64,000 bases of DNA from Diplolepis rosae (lineage: Eukaryota > Arthropoda > Insecta > Hymenoptera > Diplolepididae): the NCBI GenBank assembly GCA_030998225.1, contig JAPYXD010000425.1, forward strand, positions 186,001-250,000. The letters run 5' to 3'. Shown one piece after another: positions 1 to 11,455 of the stretch. The notes under the pieces are model-generated. The model was not told the DNA's origin, did not search any database, and saw only the letters and a program-made list of their open reading frames with translations. Position 1 is the stretch's first letter. Each line of letters starts with the position of its first letter. Both the position numbers and the translations under genes were made by a program.

Positions 1-931
1 TTGTATATTCATATCTCATGAACGAATACAAATAATTGAGTAATTTTTCTTTTAAATGAAGCTGAAAATTTCATATTTGTCTGGAAAATTATTGAGGATG
101 TTGTGAAAATTTAATTTCTTCAAGTTATAACATTTTTTTCCAAAGCAATTTCATATAAAACCGTGTTCTTGGTTTCACGCAAAAATGAGATTGAACTCTC
201 CTCACGAGTAAAATGTCACCGAGTACATTAAAAAGAAAAAAAGTCAGTAACTTTTTACATTAAGAAAATTATTAATGTTATTATGATGACGCGCGGTCTC
301 CAACGCGCTCGCGGATTTTGACGCGCTAGGCGCTTATTCTGGCTATCTCGAAAAACTCGCATGAATTTCGATTAAAGGAATCATATTGATAATATAAGAA
401 CCTTTTGCATTTATTGTTCAATGAAAAAATATGTCAAACTTATACAATGCATTGAATAATTTCAAATATTAAATATTACTGTTTCTTTTGAACTAGAAAA
501 TATTTTTACTCAACAGATGTTTCTTTTTCTTTGGTATGAATGCATGGAATTGACGAGTCTTAGGTATATTCATAAAATAGGACTTGTATCGACCCTTATA
601 TAAGTAATTCCATACGATACTATTGTTAATAATTGGTAATTGTATCTTGAAATTGCAAGAAATGTACCTAGAATCTCACGGTGCGTTTTGGGACTCCAGA
701 ATTTTGATTACGTAACAGAGCATAGATCAAGGACACGCATCGTTATAGGTTAAGCCATTGCAACTTTTTTGCGATTATTGACGACAACTCTTTCCAAACT
801 AACTTGAAAATCGCGCAAAATCTCGATGAAATCATTGTTAATATTAAGTCAGAATTGAAAAAATTGGAGAGCAAATTTTTTGAAATGCGAAACGTAGTTG
901 TATAATGTAAAATTAACGATAAGTTACTTTT
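1..931. other. AT-rich sequence, no gene recognised
   Basis: No reading frame with a recognisable domain, no RNA gene and no clear repeat boundary seen. A short GC-richer patch with repeated GCGC motifs lies near 289-335. Confidence 0.6.
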
Positions 932-1476
932 TTATTTCAAATTGACATGTTTGGTAACATGTCTATTATTATATTGACCCAAATTCATATAATGTTTGTT
1001 CATTTCTTTGGCATAGGGTCAGTTTCTTCTTATTTTCTTTGATTAAAATTATTATTACATCGGTTCGTGTGCAAAATTTGTTATGTTTTTTAATTTATCC
1101 GGTTTTTTATTCATAGTGAACTTCACGTAATTTTTCAATTCGTGATGCTGCATACTGGACTACTTCATTTTGAATTGCAAGCTATGTGATAAGTTTTTAA
1201 TTTTTATTATAATTCTTTTTTGATTATCTTCTATATTGTAATTCTTTACATAAATTTTGAATTAATCTTTGAATTTATGGCACTGAAGAGGGCCCCCATA
1301 TGTGGCCGAAACGTTTGCCTTTCTTTCTTTTTGCGCATTTTTAAATGTAATAATAATTTTAATCAAAGAAAATAAGAAGAAACTGACCCTATGCCAAAGA
1401 AATGAACAAACATTATATGAATTTGGGTCAATATAATAATAGACATGTTACCAAACATGTCAATTTGAAATTTAAA
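932..1476. repeat. Inverted repeat with 126-bp arms around a Penelope-like repeat
   Basis: The stretch 932-1057 is repeated in reverse complement at 1351-1476, essentially without mismatch. The near identity suggests a recent rearrangement. The outer end of each arm carries a 20-bp hairpin, GACATGTT-TGGT-AACATGTC, which recurs near 42532-42551 and starts again at the right edge of the window (about 63987). Confidence 0.85.
1060..1414 (+). repeat. Penelope-like terminal repeat, copy 1, with hammerhead-like core
   Basis: This 355-bp unit recurs in direct orientation at 2121-2475 with only a few differences. Near its 3' end are CTGAAGA (1283-1289) and GAAA (1308-1311) separated by a GC-rich hairpin. 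This is the arrangement of the conserved core of hammerhead ribozymes, which are known from Penelope-like retroelement terminal repeats. GAAAC is followed by GTTT and then GCC, where an active ribozyme would have G-U-H, so this copy may not cleave. No Penelope reverse transcriptase is visible nearby. Assignment to Penelope rests on this core alone. Confidence 0.5.
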
Positions 1477-2010
1477 AATGGCACATTCACTATAAAGTTA
1501 GAATATCTAACAGTTCTGACCATTTTCAGAACTAGTTGAATTTAATAATAAATTCAAATGTGATAATTAATATCACGAATATTCAAGTTGCATTTTTATT
1601 AATTTTTAAAGATAAATTTATTATCATTTTTCCAAAACATCTCAGAATAAATCTGAATGTGAAAATAAACAATTTTCAATTTTTTTAAATATGGAGTAAA
1701 ATTACATATATGGATATTATAATATTTTATCTTTATGTAACGTCTTGCTTGCAAATTCAGTGTAAAATGGATTGTCCGTGAAGCCTATATACAAAATCGT
1801 TTTCTTGAAAAATAAACGCCTTCGTCCACTCGTGAAAATCATCATAAACGTCTCGAATTTCTTAACTAAGTACAGGACAATAGTCTTCTTCAAGGAGGAA
1901 AAGAACCTCTCAGGATTGCTTATAGGAGAAAAATTTTCGGTCAGCAAAGCCACATGTCACGAGTCGGTTTTTAAAACAGTTCAGATCATTCTGTGAGAGA
2001 CGCCGGTTTT
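1440..2010 (+). repeat. Dispersed repeat, inverted copy at 41990-42551
   Basis: This segment matches the reverse complement of 41990-42551 over most of its length at a moderate level, with many scattered differences. Shared landmarks are the hairpin end GACATGTT..AACATGTC, a block around ATGGCACATTC, and a block ending CACATGTCACGAGTCGG near 1960. The small frames 1717-1953 and 1772-1996 lie inside it and are not supported as genes. The family is not recognised. Confidence 0.7.
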
Positions 2011-2120
2011 AAAGTCTTCACGAGAAGTTTTCATTAATGTAAAACTTGTTCGCGTTTTGCCATTGTGAACCAATTTGGCATCATTCATTAATAATAAACA
2101 TTTTTTGAAAAAAATTCCGG

Positions 2121-2475
2121 TCGGTTCGTGTGCAAAATTTGTTATGTTTTTTAATTTATCCGGTTTTTTTTTCATAGTGAACTTCACGTAATTTTTCAAT
2201 TCGTGATGCTGCATACTGGACTACTTCATTTTGAATTGCAAGCTATGTGATAAGTTTTTAATTTTTATTATAATTCTTTTTTGATTATCTTCTATATTGT
2301 AATTCTTTACATAAATTTTGAATTAATCTTTGAATTTATGGCACTGAAGAGGGCCCCCATATGTGGCCGAAACGTTTGCCTTTCTTTCTTTTTGCGCTTT
2401 TTTAAATGTAATAATAATTTTAATCAAAGAAAATAAGAAGAAACTGACCCTATGCCAAAGAAATGAACAAACATT
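2121..2475 (+). repeat. Penelope-like terminal repeat, copy 2
   Basis: Direct copy of 1060-1414, offset by 1061 bases, with the same CTGAAGA (2344-2350) and GAAA (2369-2372) core. Differences are confined to a few T/A positions in homopolymer runs. Immediately downstream the sequence switches to Gypsy integrase coding sequence, so this copy abuts another element. Confidence 0.5.
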
Positions 2476-3110
2476 TCTTTTTTATGTTCCTTCTGGAATG
2501 AAAAAAAATATTCTATTTAAATATCACGACGAATTATGTCACATAGTGTTAGAAAAGGTTGTCGAGGTGATTGCAAAGAGTTACAGGTTTTCTCAATTGC
2601 ACAATCATGTTTCAAAGCACATCAAAAGTTGTTACACATGCATTGCGTACAATCCACCTTGTGACAAAACAGTATTCCAAGGGGAAATAAGCCTTTTTCG
2701 GAGGTCCACGTGGATCACACAAGCATTGCTGATGCTCAGGTGCTAGGAAGAAAACACCTACTGGTGATCAGTGATGGGTTGACCGAATTTACAAAACTTC
2801 GTTGTTGAATTTGATTTAAAGCACGTAAAAATGTCAACGGAATCCCCACAAACGAACGGATAAGTGGAAAAAGTTAATACGCTTGCTTCAATGCTCGGGG
2901 AAATTGTCGGATTCGGAAATCGGGTAACACTGAGTAAATGTATTGAAAAAGGTTGAATTTGATTTAAAGGTCCTCATCAAGTGACGAAGGTGCTGCGAAA
3001 TAATCGAGATATTTTACAGGGCATTCCAGGGTATCAGATGACACAAAGAAAGTATAGGAGGTTGTGGAAACTTCCGAACTTGCGACTTTGGTGGAGGGCC
3101 TTGATTCCCA
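2476..3110 (+). pseudogene. Gypsy-type integrase remnant
   Basis: The frame covering about 2476-2745 encodes an integrase zinc-binding region: an H...H pair (YHDELCH, then KHIKSC) followed by C-x2-C (CYTC), with the usual downstream IAYNP. After a stop at about 2743, further integrase-like pieces appear in other frames: a patch resembling the core motif SPQTNGxVEK near 2835-2870, and a C-terminal patch (GYQMTQRKYR) near 3030-3060. Several stops and frameshifts show the copy is dead. The rest of pol is absent, so this is a fragment. The repeat just upstream is unrelated. Confidence 0.75.
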
Positions 3111-3640
3111 GCGAAGCTTGAATAAGTTTTGTTCTTCCCTGTCCGATTGTTCGAAAACAAAAACAGATTTCTCAGTGTTTGTTCAGAGAATAAACTACGA
3201 TCATCATAAAGACGTTTCTTTAATAAATTTTGTACTCTTCGGCATTCGAGTGCGAACGAATTCTCAGGATTGGCCGAGCTGTAAGAGTGGGCAAATGTGA
3301 GGTTTGAATTTGCTGTGCGCCAAGATGCGCGTGCCCAAATCGGACCGGAAGCCTCTCCGGTCCAACGAGCGGGATGCGGAAAAGGGCCTGGAAAAATGGT
3401 GAGTTTGGTTGGATGTATTCTACTTGGAGGATAGAAATAAAGTGTCGTTTTAACATTCTCCGCTTGTTATACTTCTTAAGGCCGCCTTACATATTTATTC
3501 TTGCTCTTTGCTCTTGCAAGGTTATTTTTAGTATTCCCTGTATGAATATAGACTTCTAATCTCCTTGAGGATCCAAATATGCGGCTGCGTTACACGTCCC
3601 CTTAATATACACGGTGACCCATTTTAATCTATAATCCTAA
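3111..3640. other. Unassigned sequence
   Basis: May include non-coding sequence of the Gypsy fragment to its left. The frames here (3064-3300, 3220-3456, 3374-3559) show no recognisable motif. Confidence 0.4.
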
Positions 3641-3816
3641 ATATCTACTAAAATACTTTATCTACGAAAAAATGCTTCGGACAAAGGTTGACCAGGACCG
3701 AGGGGCACATTTGACTGTACCATCAATTTTGACCTTGAGGTCAATTTTCAAGGTCAAGTGGAGGTAAGACCCTTTTCTTAAATAAGAAACCCTATTTTTG
3801 ACTGCTGATTTAAAAA

Positions 3817-4306
3817 GAGCGGGAAATTTCACGTCAAAAATGACATGTGGAAAAATGGTTTTTGTGATCTTGGAAAGGTAAAAAATTAAGGTCACATGTC
3901 TGAGAAACGACCAAATGCCCTTTTTCTGAATTGTCTTGGTTTTTCAGGGTAAAAAACGTTCAAGATGCTTCACAAAAGTCGATTTTTGAACTTAAATTTC
4001 AATGTTTTGGTTGGGGGGGGGGGGGGGGGGCGTAAAAAAAATTCAGCCTGAAGTCTGCAAAAAAAATGTATCCGTGCACAGAGTTCAATCTAATAAAAAT
4101 CGTCTTGACCTTCAAGTCACCTTGAAAATTGACCTGGAGGTTTTGTGAAGCATCTTGAACGTTTTTTTACCCTGAAAAACCAAGACAATTTAGAAAAAGG
4201 GCATTTGGTCGTTTCTCAGACATTTGACCTTAATTTTTTACCTTTCCAAGATCACGAAAACCATTTTTCCACAGGTAATTTTTGACGTGCAATTTCCCGC
4301 TCAAGC
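3817..4306. repeat. Foldback repeat, about 160-bp arms
   Basis: About 3817-3977 is repeated in inverted orientation at about 4144-4306. Shared landmarks are GCGGGAAATTTCACGTC at the outer ends and ACGTTCAAGATGCTTCAC at the inner ends. The spacer holds an uninterrupted run of about 18 G (4014-4030) and shorter inverted GACCTTGAGGTC-like pieces. No coding sequence. It looks like a non-autonomous foldback or MITE; target duplications were not resolved. Confidence 0.75.
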
Positions 4307-4322
4307 TTCACTTTTTCAAACA

Positions 4323-6252
4323 TATGGTGTGTTCGATGGCAAATCGGACGGGTTCAGGACTCCATGTTTCTGATTTACTTGAAATTTTAAGGATCGATAG
4401 ACTAACATAATTAATAAAGAAACCCAAAATTTGATATTATTTCATGCATTATATGAAAAGTTATGGGATAAACCAAAAAAAAAATTTGTTCTTTTTCAAT
4501 TATTTAAAAACTGAAACTAGGAAACATTCTGAAAAAAATTACACAAACGTATCATTAGATGGCCGATGTATTAGTATTTTTTGGAAAAATTTTTACTCCA
4601 AATTTAATAATAAAAAAAATGTTTTTTTCACAGAAATTGATTTTTTGAATAAACGCCATCTTTGAAAAATCTCCAAGAATTCATAGTGATAGCCCCAAGT
4701 ATTACGCAAATTTTAGATATATAATTAAGGTGCGCACTCGAAAATTGTGCGAAATATGAATTTTTTTGTAAAGTGATGCGCGTGGAATCACGACTAATGT
4801 TCTATTACTGTCTACTTTTTTGAGAACATTACTATCAAAAAGTGATGGGAAGTGATCATTAAATGTTTCATTATCGCTTTATACTCATAACATATGAATA
4901 ATGTAATGAGTTTTATGATTATACATAAATTATCAAAAAAATAATTTTTTTTATTATCATAAAAATCAATTTGTTCGTAAAAAATCCACGAAAAAATTTT
5001 TTCCCTCAGAAAGTATGGAGAATGATTTTTTGAATTGTACGTTGACGAGAATGTGAGGAATCGCAAGGACTCTGATTTTTCGTCAATATTATTGTCTTCG
5101 AGGGATTTTTGGAATCGGAAGATACCTGAAGGCCGTGAGAAGGAAGATTTTGCGAGTCATTTGCCGATTTCTGATAATTTTAACAATTAAGAAAGAAAAC
5201 ATAAATGCTAGGAGGAACAAATCTTATTATTTGACAATCCTTCTTCTAAAACTTCATCTTTCATAACTCTTATCCTGCATGTGTTGCAAAGGAGTGCATT
5301 TTTTTTAACATCTTTGAATTTATTGAGAAAATGCTCTGGGAATGCCCTCAAACTGCTTTCATTTGAATCTGCAAGTATAATTTATCAGGAGAAAAATGAA
5401 TTTCAAGCTCAGGGTTGATAAATTATTTATAGATCAGCACGTGGTGATTTCACTATATTTTAGTTTATATCGACAGTGAAAAATCACGTAATATTCACTT
5501 ACGGTTTTTGTTTTTGTATGGATTACAACAATGTTTCCTTTTTTGTCGAATCATGTCAAGTGCTGTTTGAAAATAAACTCTTGTGGGTTTTTTACGAACA
5601 AATTTATTTTTATGATAAAAAAAATTATTTTTTTGATAATTTATGTACAATCATAAAATTCATTACATTATTTATATGTTATGAGTATAAAGTGATAATG
5701 AAACAATTAATGAACACTTCCCATCACTTTTTGATAGTAATGTTCTCAAAAAAGTAGACGGTAATAGAACATTAGTGGAACTTGCGCCCGACGCCGTCGA
5801 TATGAAAAAATTCATATTTTGCACAATTTTCGAGTGCGCACCTTAATTATATACCTAAAATTTGCGTAATACTTGGGGCTATCACCATGAATTCTTGCAG
5901 ATTTTTCAAAGACGGCGTTTTTTCAAAAAATCAATTTGTTTGAAAAAAACATTTTTTTTATTATTAAATTTTGAGTTAAAAATTTTTCCAAAAAATACTA
6001 CTACATCGGCCATCTAATGATACGTTTGTGTAATTTTTTTCAGAATTTTTCCTAGTTTTAATTTTTAAATAATTGAAAAAGAACATAAATATTTTTTTTT
6101 CGTTTATCCCATAACTGTTCAAATAATGCATGAAATAATCTCAAATTCTGGGTTTCTTCATTATTTATGTTAGTCTATCGATCCTTAAAATTTCAAGTAA
6201 ATCGGAAACATGGAGTCCTGAACCCGTCCGATTTGCCATGGAACACACCATA
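4323..6252. mobile_element. Large foldback element with about 670-bp inverted arms
   Basis: The left arm (about 4323-4996) and right arm (about 5582-6252) are inverted copies. The ends read TATGGTGTGTTC on the left and GAACACACCATA on the right. The mirrored small frames at 4812-5066 (-) and 5476-5757 (+) are simply the same arm read from both sides. The spacer of about 585 bp has no recognisable coding sequence, so the element is non-autonomous. Arm divergence is moderate. Superfamily unknown. Confidence 0.8.
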
Positions 6253-6275
6253 CATATATTCGAGTTCGCCATGTT

Positions 6276-8094
6276 TCATAATTGAAATATGTGAATATAT
6301 TCGGCAATAATAAACTGATCTGTGTATCTTGAGTTGGCATTAGATAGTTTGGGTTCCTGTGAATTCGCTAACCTGCAATAACTGAACATATCTTCCAGTG
6401 TCATGTTAAAATGAGCGTTCTCTTTTGCTTTGATTTTGATCTTTTGGTTAATGTATGATACTTTTACTCTACTAGCATGTACCACCTTTATACTTCCCTC
6501 AAATTGAATTTTGATATTATTCTTATTTATGACTTGTAAGATATTTTGAGGACCCGTATAAGGTCCCCGAATTTTCCAGGTTTCAGCTCTTTTAACAAAA
6601 AGACATAGTCACCTACATTATAATTCTTACTTTTCAATTTCGTATGATAATAATTTTTAGGTCGTTGTTTAGCATTTACGAGATTATTATAAACTATCGT
6701 TTTTATTCCCGTCAGGCAGGTGACTAAATTCTTAATGTATCCTTGATAAGTTGGTAGTAAATCATCCTCTTGAAGCGGTTCACATGTTGGCAACCCAGTC
6801 AATCGTCCTAAAACCACTTCAAAAGGTGTATGTTTTGTGCCTTTATGCACACATGTGTTATAATTAAATATGGCAATTTAACCCACTGATCCCACTCACA
6901 ATCCTTTTCTGAGTATTGTTTTGAAATTTCACCTAATGCATGGTGAGAACGTTCTAAAGAATCGTTAGATTTTGGTAAAATGCAGTAGTTTTCATTATTT
7001 TGATCTTAAATATTTTTGCTATTTCCTGGATCAACTTGCTAAGGAAACTTCGACCTTGATCGGTTAAAATAACTTCAGGGGCTCTGAAACTACAAATGGA
7101 TTTTTTATGAATGCGCCAGCTATCGTGGTAACCAAGGCATTTGTCAGAGGCACTGATAGACTGAATTTGATAATTGATCTTGCATTATGAGTATAAATTT
7201 ATTATTCTCCTTAATTTCGGGCAGAGAGCCCATTATATCGAAGCAATTTTTTCAAAAGCTGTCCCTGGTGTCTGTTACAACCATAGGTTGTTCTGTCCTT
7301 AGTCTAACCAACTTCTTTAACTATGACCTATTGGCTGAGCATAAAATCCCTTAAACATTTCGTGACGTCGGCTTTCTGTCGCATATTATAATGTCCTCTC
7401 ACAAATAATCATTTTTATAAAATTATTTTCAAATATGGTTTTACTAAGTTCTACCACGTCGACCCACAAAATACTTTAGATATGATGACTTTTGGCTATA
7501 CTAAATTCCTCTATTTTTTTATTCTTTTGTTATTAAAGATTCGCGTAGGAGTCTGAGTGTATCACGTAAGTTGTCTTTAATTAATTCCTGCAAATCTGAA
7601 TTTTCTTTACGGATGCATAAACCAAAAAGGTATTTTTTGTTATTTCTTTTAATTTCAATTTAATTTCCTACTTGGAGTGTTTTCTTGATTGGAATTTTGT
7701 TCGCTTCAATTAATGCTTGACTGCCTTCGTCTCAAGGGCTTTCATCACTTGCTAAAACGTGTGCGATATTATTCTTGCACAATTGTAGCAATTGCTTAGT
7801 TTTAATTATGTTATGAGTAAACTCAGTTCGTGTTGCTAGTTTGTTTCCTGTGTGATTATTATCTTTATCCGTTACATCCTCTTCCAATTCCTCCTGGCCA
7901 CAAATTTCTCCATCTATTATTCCCTGTTCTAGCGTTGCAGTATTATTAAGTTCGGTATCAGTCGAAGATGAGCCTATCTCTGAATCTTCTTTGTCGTTAA
8001 AATCCCTTAAGTCTATTTGACCTTGTACATGGTCATTGGTCGAATTGTTTTTGAATTCTAATCTCTTCCCATGTACCCTAGTTTCTGCCTCAAA
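6276..8094 (-). pseudogene. Gypsy retrotransposon pol remnant (element 1): linker, integrase core and C-terminus
   Basis: Read on the minus strand from 8094 down. First comes an acidic linker as found between RNase H and integrase in insect Gypsy pol (7732-8094, ending KQLLQLCKNNIAHVLAS). A broken integrase core follows, with a DQGRSFLSKL-like patch near 7040. Then comes a clear integrase C-terminal part at 6527-6850 with KHTPFEVVLGR and NVGDYVFLLKELKPG, and a tail at 6276-6526. Stops and frameshifts separate the pieces. The RT and RNase H regions that should lie upstream are absent; a different element occupies that position (8085-9690). Confidence 0.75.
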
Positions 8095-9690
8095 ATCGCT
8101 TTCTGAAAAATGATGAAAGTTGGAAAATTCATAAAAGCACCCAGAAAGCAAAGCGATTATATGTTTTCAGGGCCGCTGAGTCCAAATTTGAAGGTTATTT
8201 AACTTGGCAAGGTCGCATTCCATTCATAACCTTGAAAAAAATGAATTAAAACCCCGAAAACTGTCTCTGACACGTGAGAGAAAATTTTCTTTCATTTTTC
8301 CCTGTGATATCTTGTTCTTTTATTCTTGAAGGACCTATGCAGGGGGTTTCTGTGACGATTACGTTAGTAATCTGCTAATATATTCACATCCCACCTTCCC
8401 TGATACGTACGATCCATCTCCTTTATGTTTTGATGAAATCTTTCTCCCCAATCTTCACTGCAATCTCACAAATTCATTGGGAAGTAATCTATGTGAGAAT
8501 CCAAGAAGTGTAACTTTAGGTTAATCAAAAAATCAAGCTTTCCAAAGTTTTTCACCATACATGCTACTATTTTCTTAAAGTTTTCATTTTACGGTTACCG
8601 AAAAAGTTCTCCACGACGTTTTTGAAACTCGTCCACGTATCTTTTTCTTTTTTGTTCATAAATTTGATTAAATTCTAATCGTTCAACATTTTGCGGATTA
8701 GTGGGTCATCAAAAGCACCCTCATGCACTTTTGCGTCTGAAATATTCAAAAATTTTTGCTGTAAATATTCGAAATGTTTGCCTTCTTTATTAAGGGCCTC
8801 AACAAATTGTTTCATGAGACCCAATTTAATATGGAGAGAAGGTAAAAGTACTCTATATGGATTGACTAAAGGGGTTTGCTTAATATTTTGCAAACCTCGC
8901 TTGAATGAAATTCTCGTTGGCTATTCTTTGTGTGTATAGTGATTCTTTCTATCCCTACTATCCCACAAACACAAAAAACATGGATTTTTTGTAAAACCTG
9001 ATTGTTGCCCTAATACCAAACCTAAAATTTTCAAGTCCCCTCAAATTTCCCAATTAAATTCTGAAATTTTGGTGAGTCTTCTTGAGTACAGTTGAATGAG
9101 CTATCGGTATAGGAGCAAACTTATTCGTGTCGTGAAGTAATACTTTCAAATCATTTTTACTTTATTTATAAACAAAGCTTTGCTTATTTTTCTGTTGAAA
9201 TCTGTGACGTCATTCATACAAAATTAACAATCCATTTGATGCAATGGCTCTTTTCACAACGTAGGGACACACTACGGCTTCGTTGCTTCAACAAATCTGA
9301 GAACCAATCATTCTACACATCCCCTTTTGGGGGAGTCGTCACAGTATCTGCAAAGGTAGCAGGATTTTGTGCTACAGAAGGATAGCCATGTTCAAAGAAT
9401 GTTTAGCAAGTTCTATGTACCGGACGCTGAATACAAACAATTTATGTTACAAACAGTTTTCAGTGTTTTAATTAATTTTTTTAAGGTCATGAATAGAATA
9501 TGACCTCTTTGAGTCAAATGACTTTCAAATTTAGACTCAGCTACCCTGAAAACATATAATTGCTTTGATTTCTGGGTATTCCCATGCATGTTCCAACTTT
9601 CATCAATTTTTTGAATTTAGGAACAAAATGCTACCTGATTGAGTCAAACCAACCCCGGGTTCGGATTCAGCGACCCCAAAAACGTATAGA
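8085..9690. mobile_element. TIR element of unknown superfamily inserted in Gypsy element 1
   Basis: About 8085-8245 is repeated in inverted orientation at about 9475-9625. A shared block reads TATATGTTTTCAGGG-GCTGAGTC (8156-8185, mirrored at 9530-9560), and a further diverged copy lies at 9660-9690, so the right end is a short tandem of this unit. The interior carries the decayed minus-strand gene at 8373-9165. Gypsy coding sequence lies on both sides, which marks this as an insertion or replacement. Exact termini and target duplication are not resolved. Confidence 0.65.
8373..9165 (-). pseudogene. Remnant of a multi-copy arthropod protein family of unknown function (CxLCxWDSR type)
   Basis: On the minus strand, pieces in several frames give, in order, a patch LLHDTNKFAPIPIAHS, then CFLCLWDSRDRKNHY (C-x2-C then WDSR), then an open segment (8675-8893) with LLPSLHIKLGLMKQFV and ISDAKVHEGAF, then FLDSHIDYFP and GERFHQNIKEMDRTYQGRW, ending near 8373. 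I recognise this order from repetitive, unnamed insect and cnidarian proteins; I know of no assigned enzymatic activity. At least four stops or frameshifts make the copy dead. Its position between inverted repeats suggests it is the gene of a DNA transposon, but that is inference. Confidence 0.55.
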
Positions 9691-9695
9691 AATGT

Positions 9696-10225
9696 TTATC
9701 TTGTCTGATGGACAAGACCTTTGTTTGTCATGTGTCTGTGTAATCTATAAATTTGTTCACGTTTTTCGTTATTAAGATGATTTATTTCAAAGACTTTCTT
9801 CAGTTTGTCAAGACGAGTTGCATTAAAAAGGTTCACCTTATTAGAGACTCTAGAAATCTCGGTATTATCTTCAGAGTTAAATATTGAAAATATCTCCAAG
9901 TAGCTCATATTAAGTAATTTCCTTTCTTCTGGGACGCGAAGATCTTCCACAGTAACCTTATTGGCAAATTTAGGGTATTGTCGTTCTCCTAGACTGATTT
10001 TATCATTCTAGATCCCAGAATCTCAAAATATTCTGAACCTAATAATCGTTCGCAGGGAATACGGAACTCATCTGGCACTATTTGAATCATTGATATTTTT
10101 TTATTTTTTACATTTTACTTTTTGGTATCATTGATATTAATCTCACAGTCATGGGGTAAAGAACTTATTTTTATTAAATTTCCTTCCGACCCTGTGTCTA
10201 GCAGGAATTGCCCTGTGTATGTTAA
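9696..10225 (-). pseudogene. Gypsy retrotransposon pol remnant (element 1): protease and protease-RT linker
   Basis: On the minus strand, 10225-10150 encodes the aspartic protease active site LLDTGSEGNLIKI (the Asp codon is at 10196-10198). An open stretch at 9950-9696 encodes the linker that precedes RT in insect Gypsy pol (VFEINHLNNEKREQIYRL). Reading then breaks where the element 8085-9690 begins. Together with 6276-8094 this is one decayed minus-strand Gypsy copy lacking RT and RNase H. No LTR was identified with confidence. Confidence 0.7.
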
Positions 10226-11295
10226 TTTTCCGAGTTGAAATATGCTGTTTTAAATTATTTATTTTTGATATTTTTTGGGGCAATTTTGGCCTTTTTCGGT
10301 TCAAAATTGCCCATTTTGAACTTGTAATTGGGTTTTATGAAGGGGGAAAATTTCGCGTGACAAAACTATTACTTCAGACGAGTGATTACATAAAGAAAAA
10401 CTAACGTTTAAATATTTTGGAAGTCAAATTTTGTTTGTCTTTATGTGCGTGCGTGCGCTTCGATCTTGCGGAGATCTGTAAACAAAATACGCGTTATTGC
10501 AAAATATACCCGCCCGTTCTAAATTCTGGGGGAAATTCCCTACTCCTGGAAATGAAAGGTTTTGACTTGTGGGCTTCTTGATGTTGCTTGAATTTTCTTC
10601 CTGAGAAGCGCGAGTCCTACAAATTTTTGCAAAAAGAGAGAAAAAAAGAGATGGCATGAGTATTCCAGAGTATCAAAAGCTTTAAAATCTCGTCCTCGTG
10701 GGGGTTTTCATCATTTTCCTAGTAAGAGAAAAAACATCTAATTATAAACAAAACCAATGTGACTGCTACCTTAATCGGCAATGGAGTGGGGTATGTCTTC
10801 GTCACGCTGGTAAAGTTCCTTGATCGGCTACGGCTCCAAAGCGACAATCTTTTTTTTTGGTTGTTATTGCATCAGTAAAGCGCCCTGTTGGGCTACGGCA
10901 CTGACGCAAGAACTCGTATTGTTTTGAAATCGTGCTCTAGTTGTGAGAGTCGCTTTCCTCATCTCTTTTTGCAAAAGAGTTGACAAGTAGTCAGGACTAG
11001 AGGATTGAGGAAGAAATCACTTCATACATTTCTATAAGAGGCTTGACTAATTTAAATAATTAAAATTAAGCGCGATCGTGATGTCCCCCTTTTTGTTTAT
11101 TTTTATTTTTAAATCGAGAAAGCCACAAGTTCCTATCTAAAGGTGGGCTGGGAATAATTTGCGACTGGGTTCTCTAATTCTGTTCACCTGATCTGTCGAT
11201 GCAGGTGAACTCATATGGGCCTGCGATCTCTTTTGTTGCCTCCGAGAGATAAGTCCTCACTCTTGCAGGTGCGGCACCGAACTGAAACTCCAGGA
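10226..11295. other. Possible Gypsy 5' untranslated or LTR sequence; unassigned
   Basis: This follows the Gypsy protease on its 5' side but contains no recognisable gag. The segment 10780-10930 is GC-richer and contains two GGCTACGGC blocks (GATCGGCTACGGCTCC and TGTTGGGCTACGGCACTG), which could belong to an LTR. No second LTR copy was found in the window. Confidence 0.35.
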
Positions 11296-11412
11296 TAGTG
11301 ATGGGCGATTCCACTTCAATACTCCGATACTCGATACCGATACTCGGGAAGGCATCGATACACTGTATTGATTTTTTTTGTCGATATCGACTGTCCGATA
11401 CCAAGATCTTTT
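11296..11412 (+). repeat. hAT-like terminal segment, single end
   Basis: Begins TAGTGATGGGCGATTCC and continues with repeated CGATACTCGATACCGATA motifs, the style of sequence found at hAT termini and similar to the ends of the element at 15796-17192. No matching opposite end was found, so this is at best a truncated copy. Confidence 0.35.
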
Positions 11413-11455
11413 TGAATACCACCAGTGAAAATAGGTTTAAAACATAAGGGTGCAG

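Noticed and set aside
4812..5757. Two similar small proteins encoded on opposite strands (84 and 93 residues)
   Set aside because: They are the two arms of one foldback element read in mirror image; composition is AT-driven and there is no motif.
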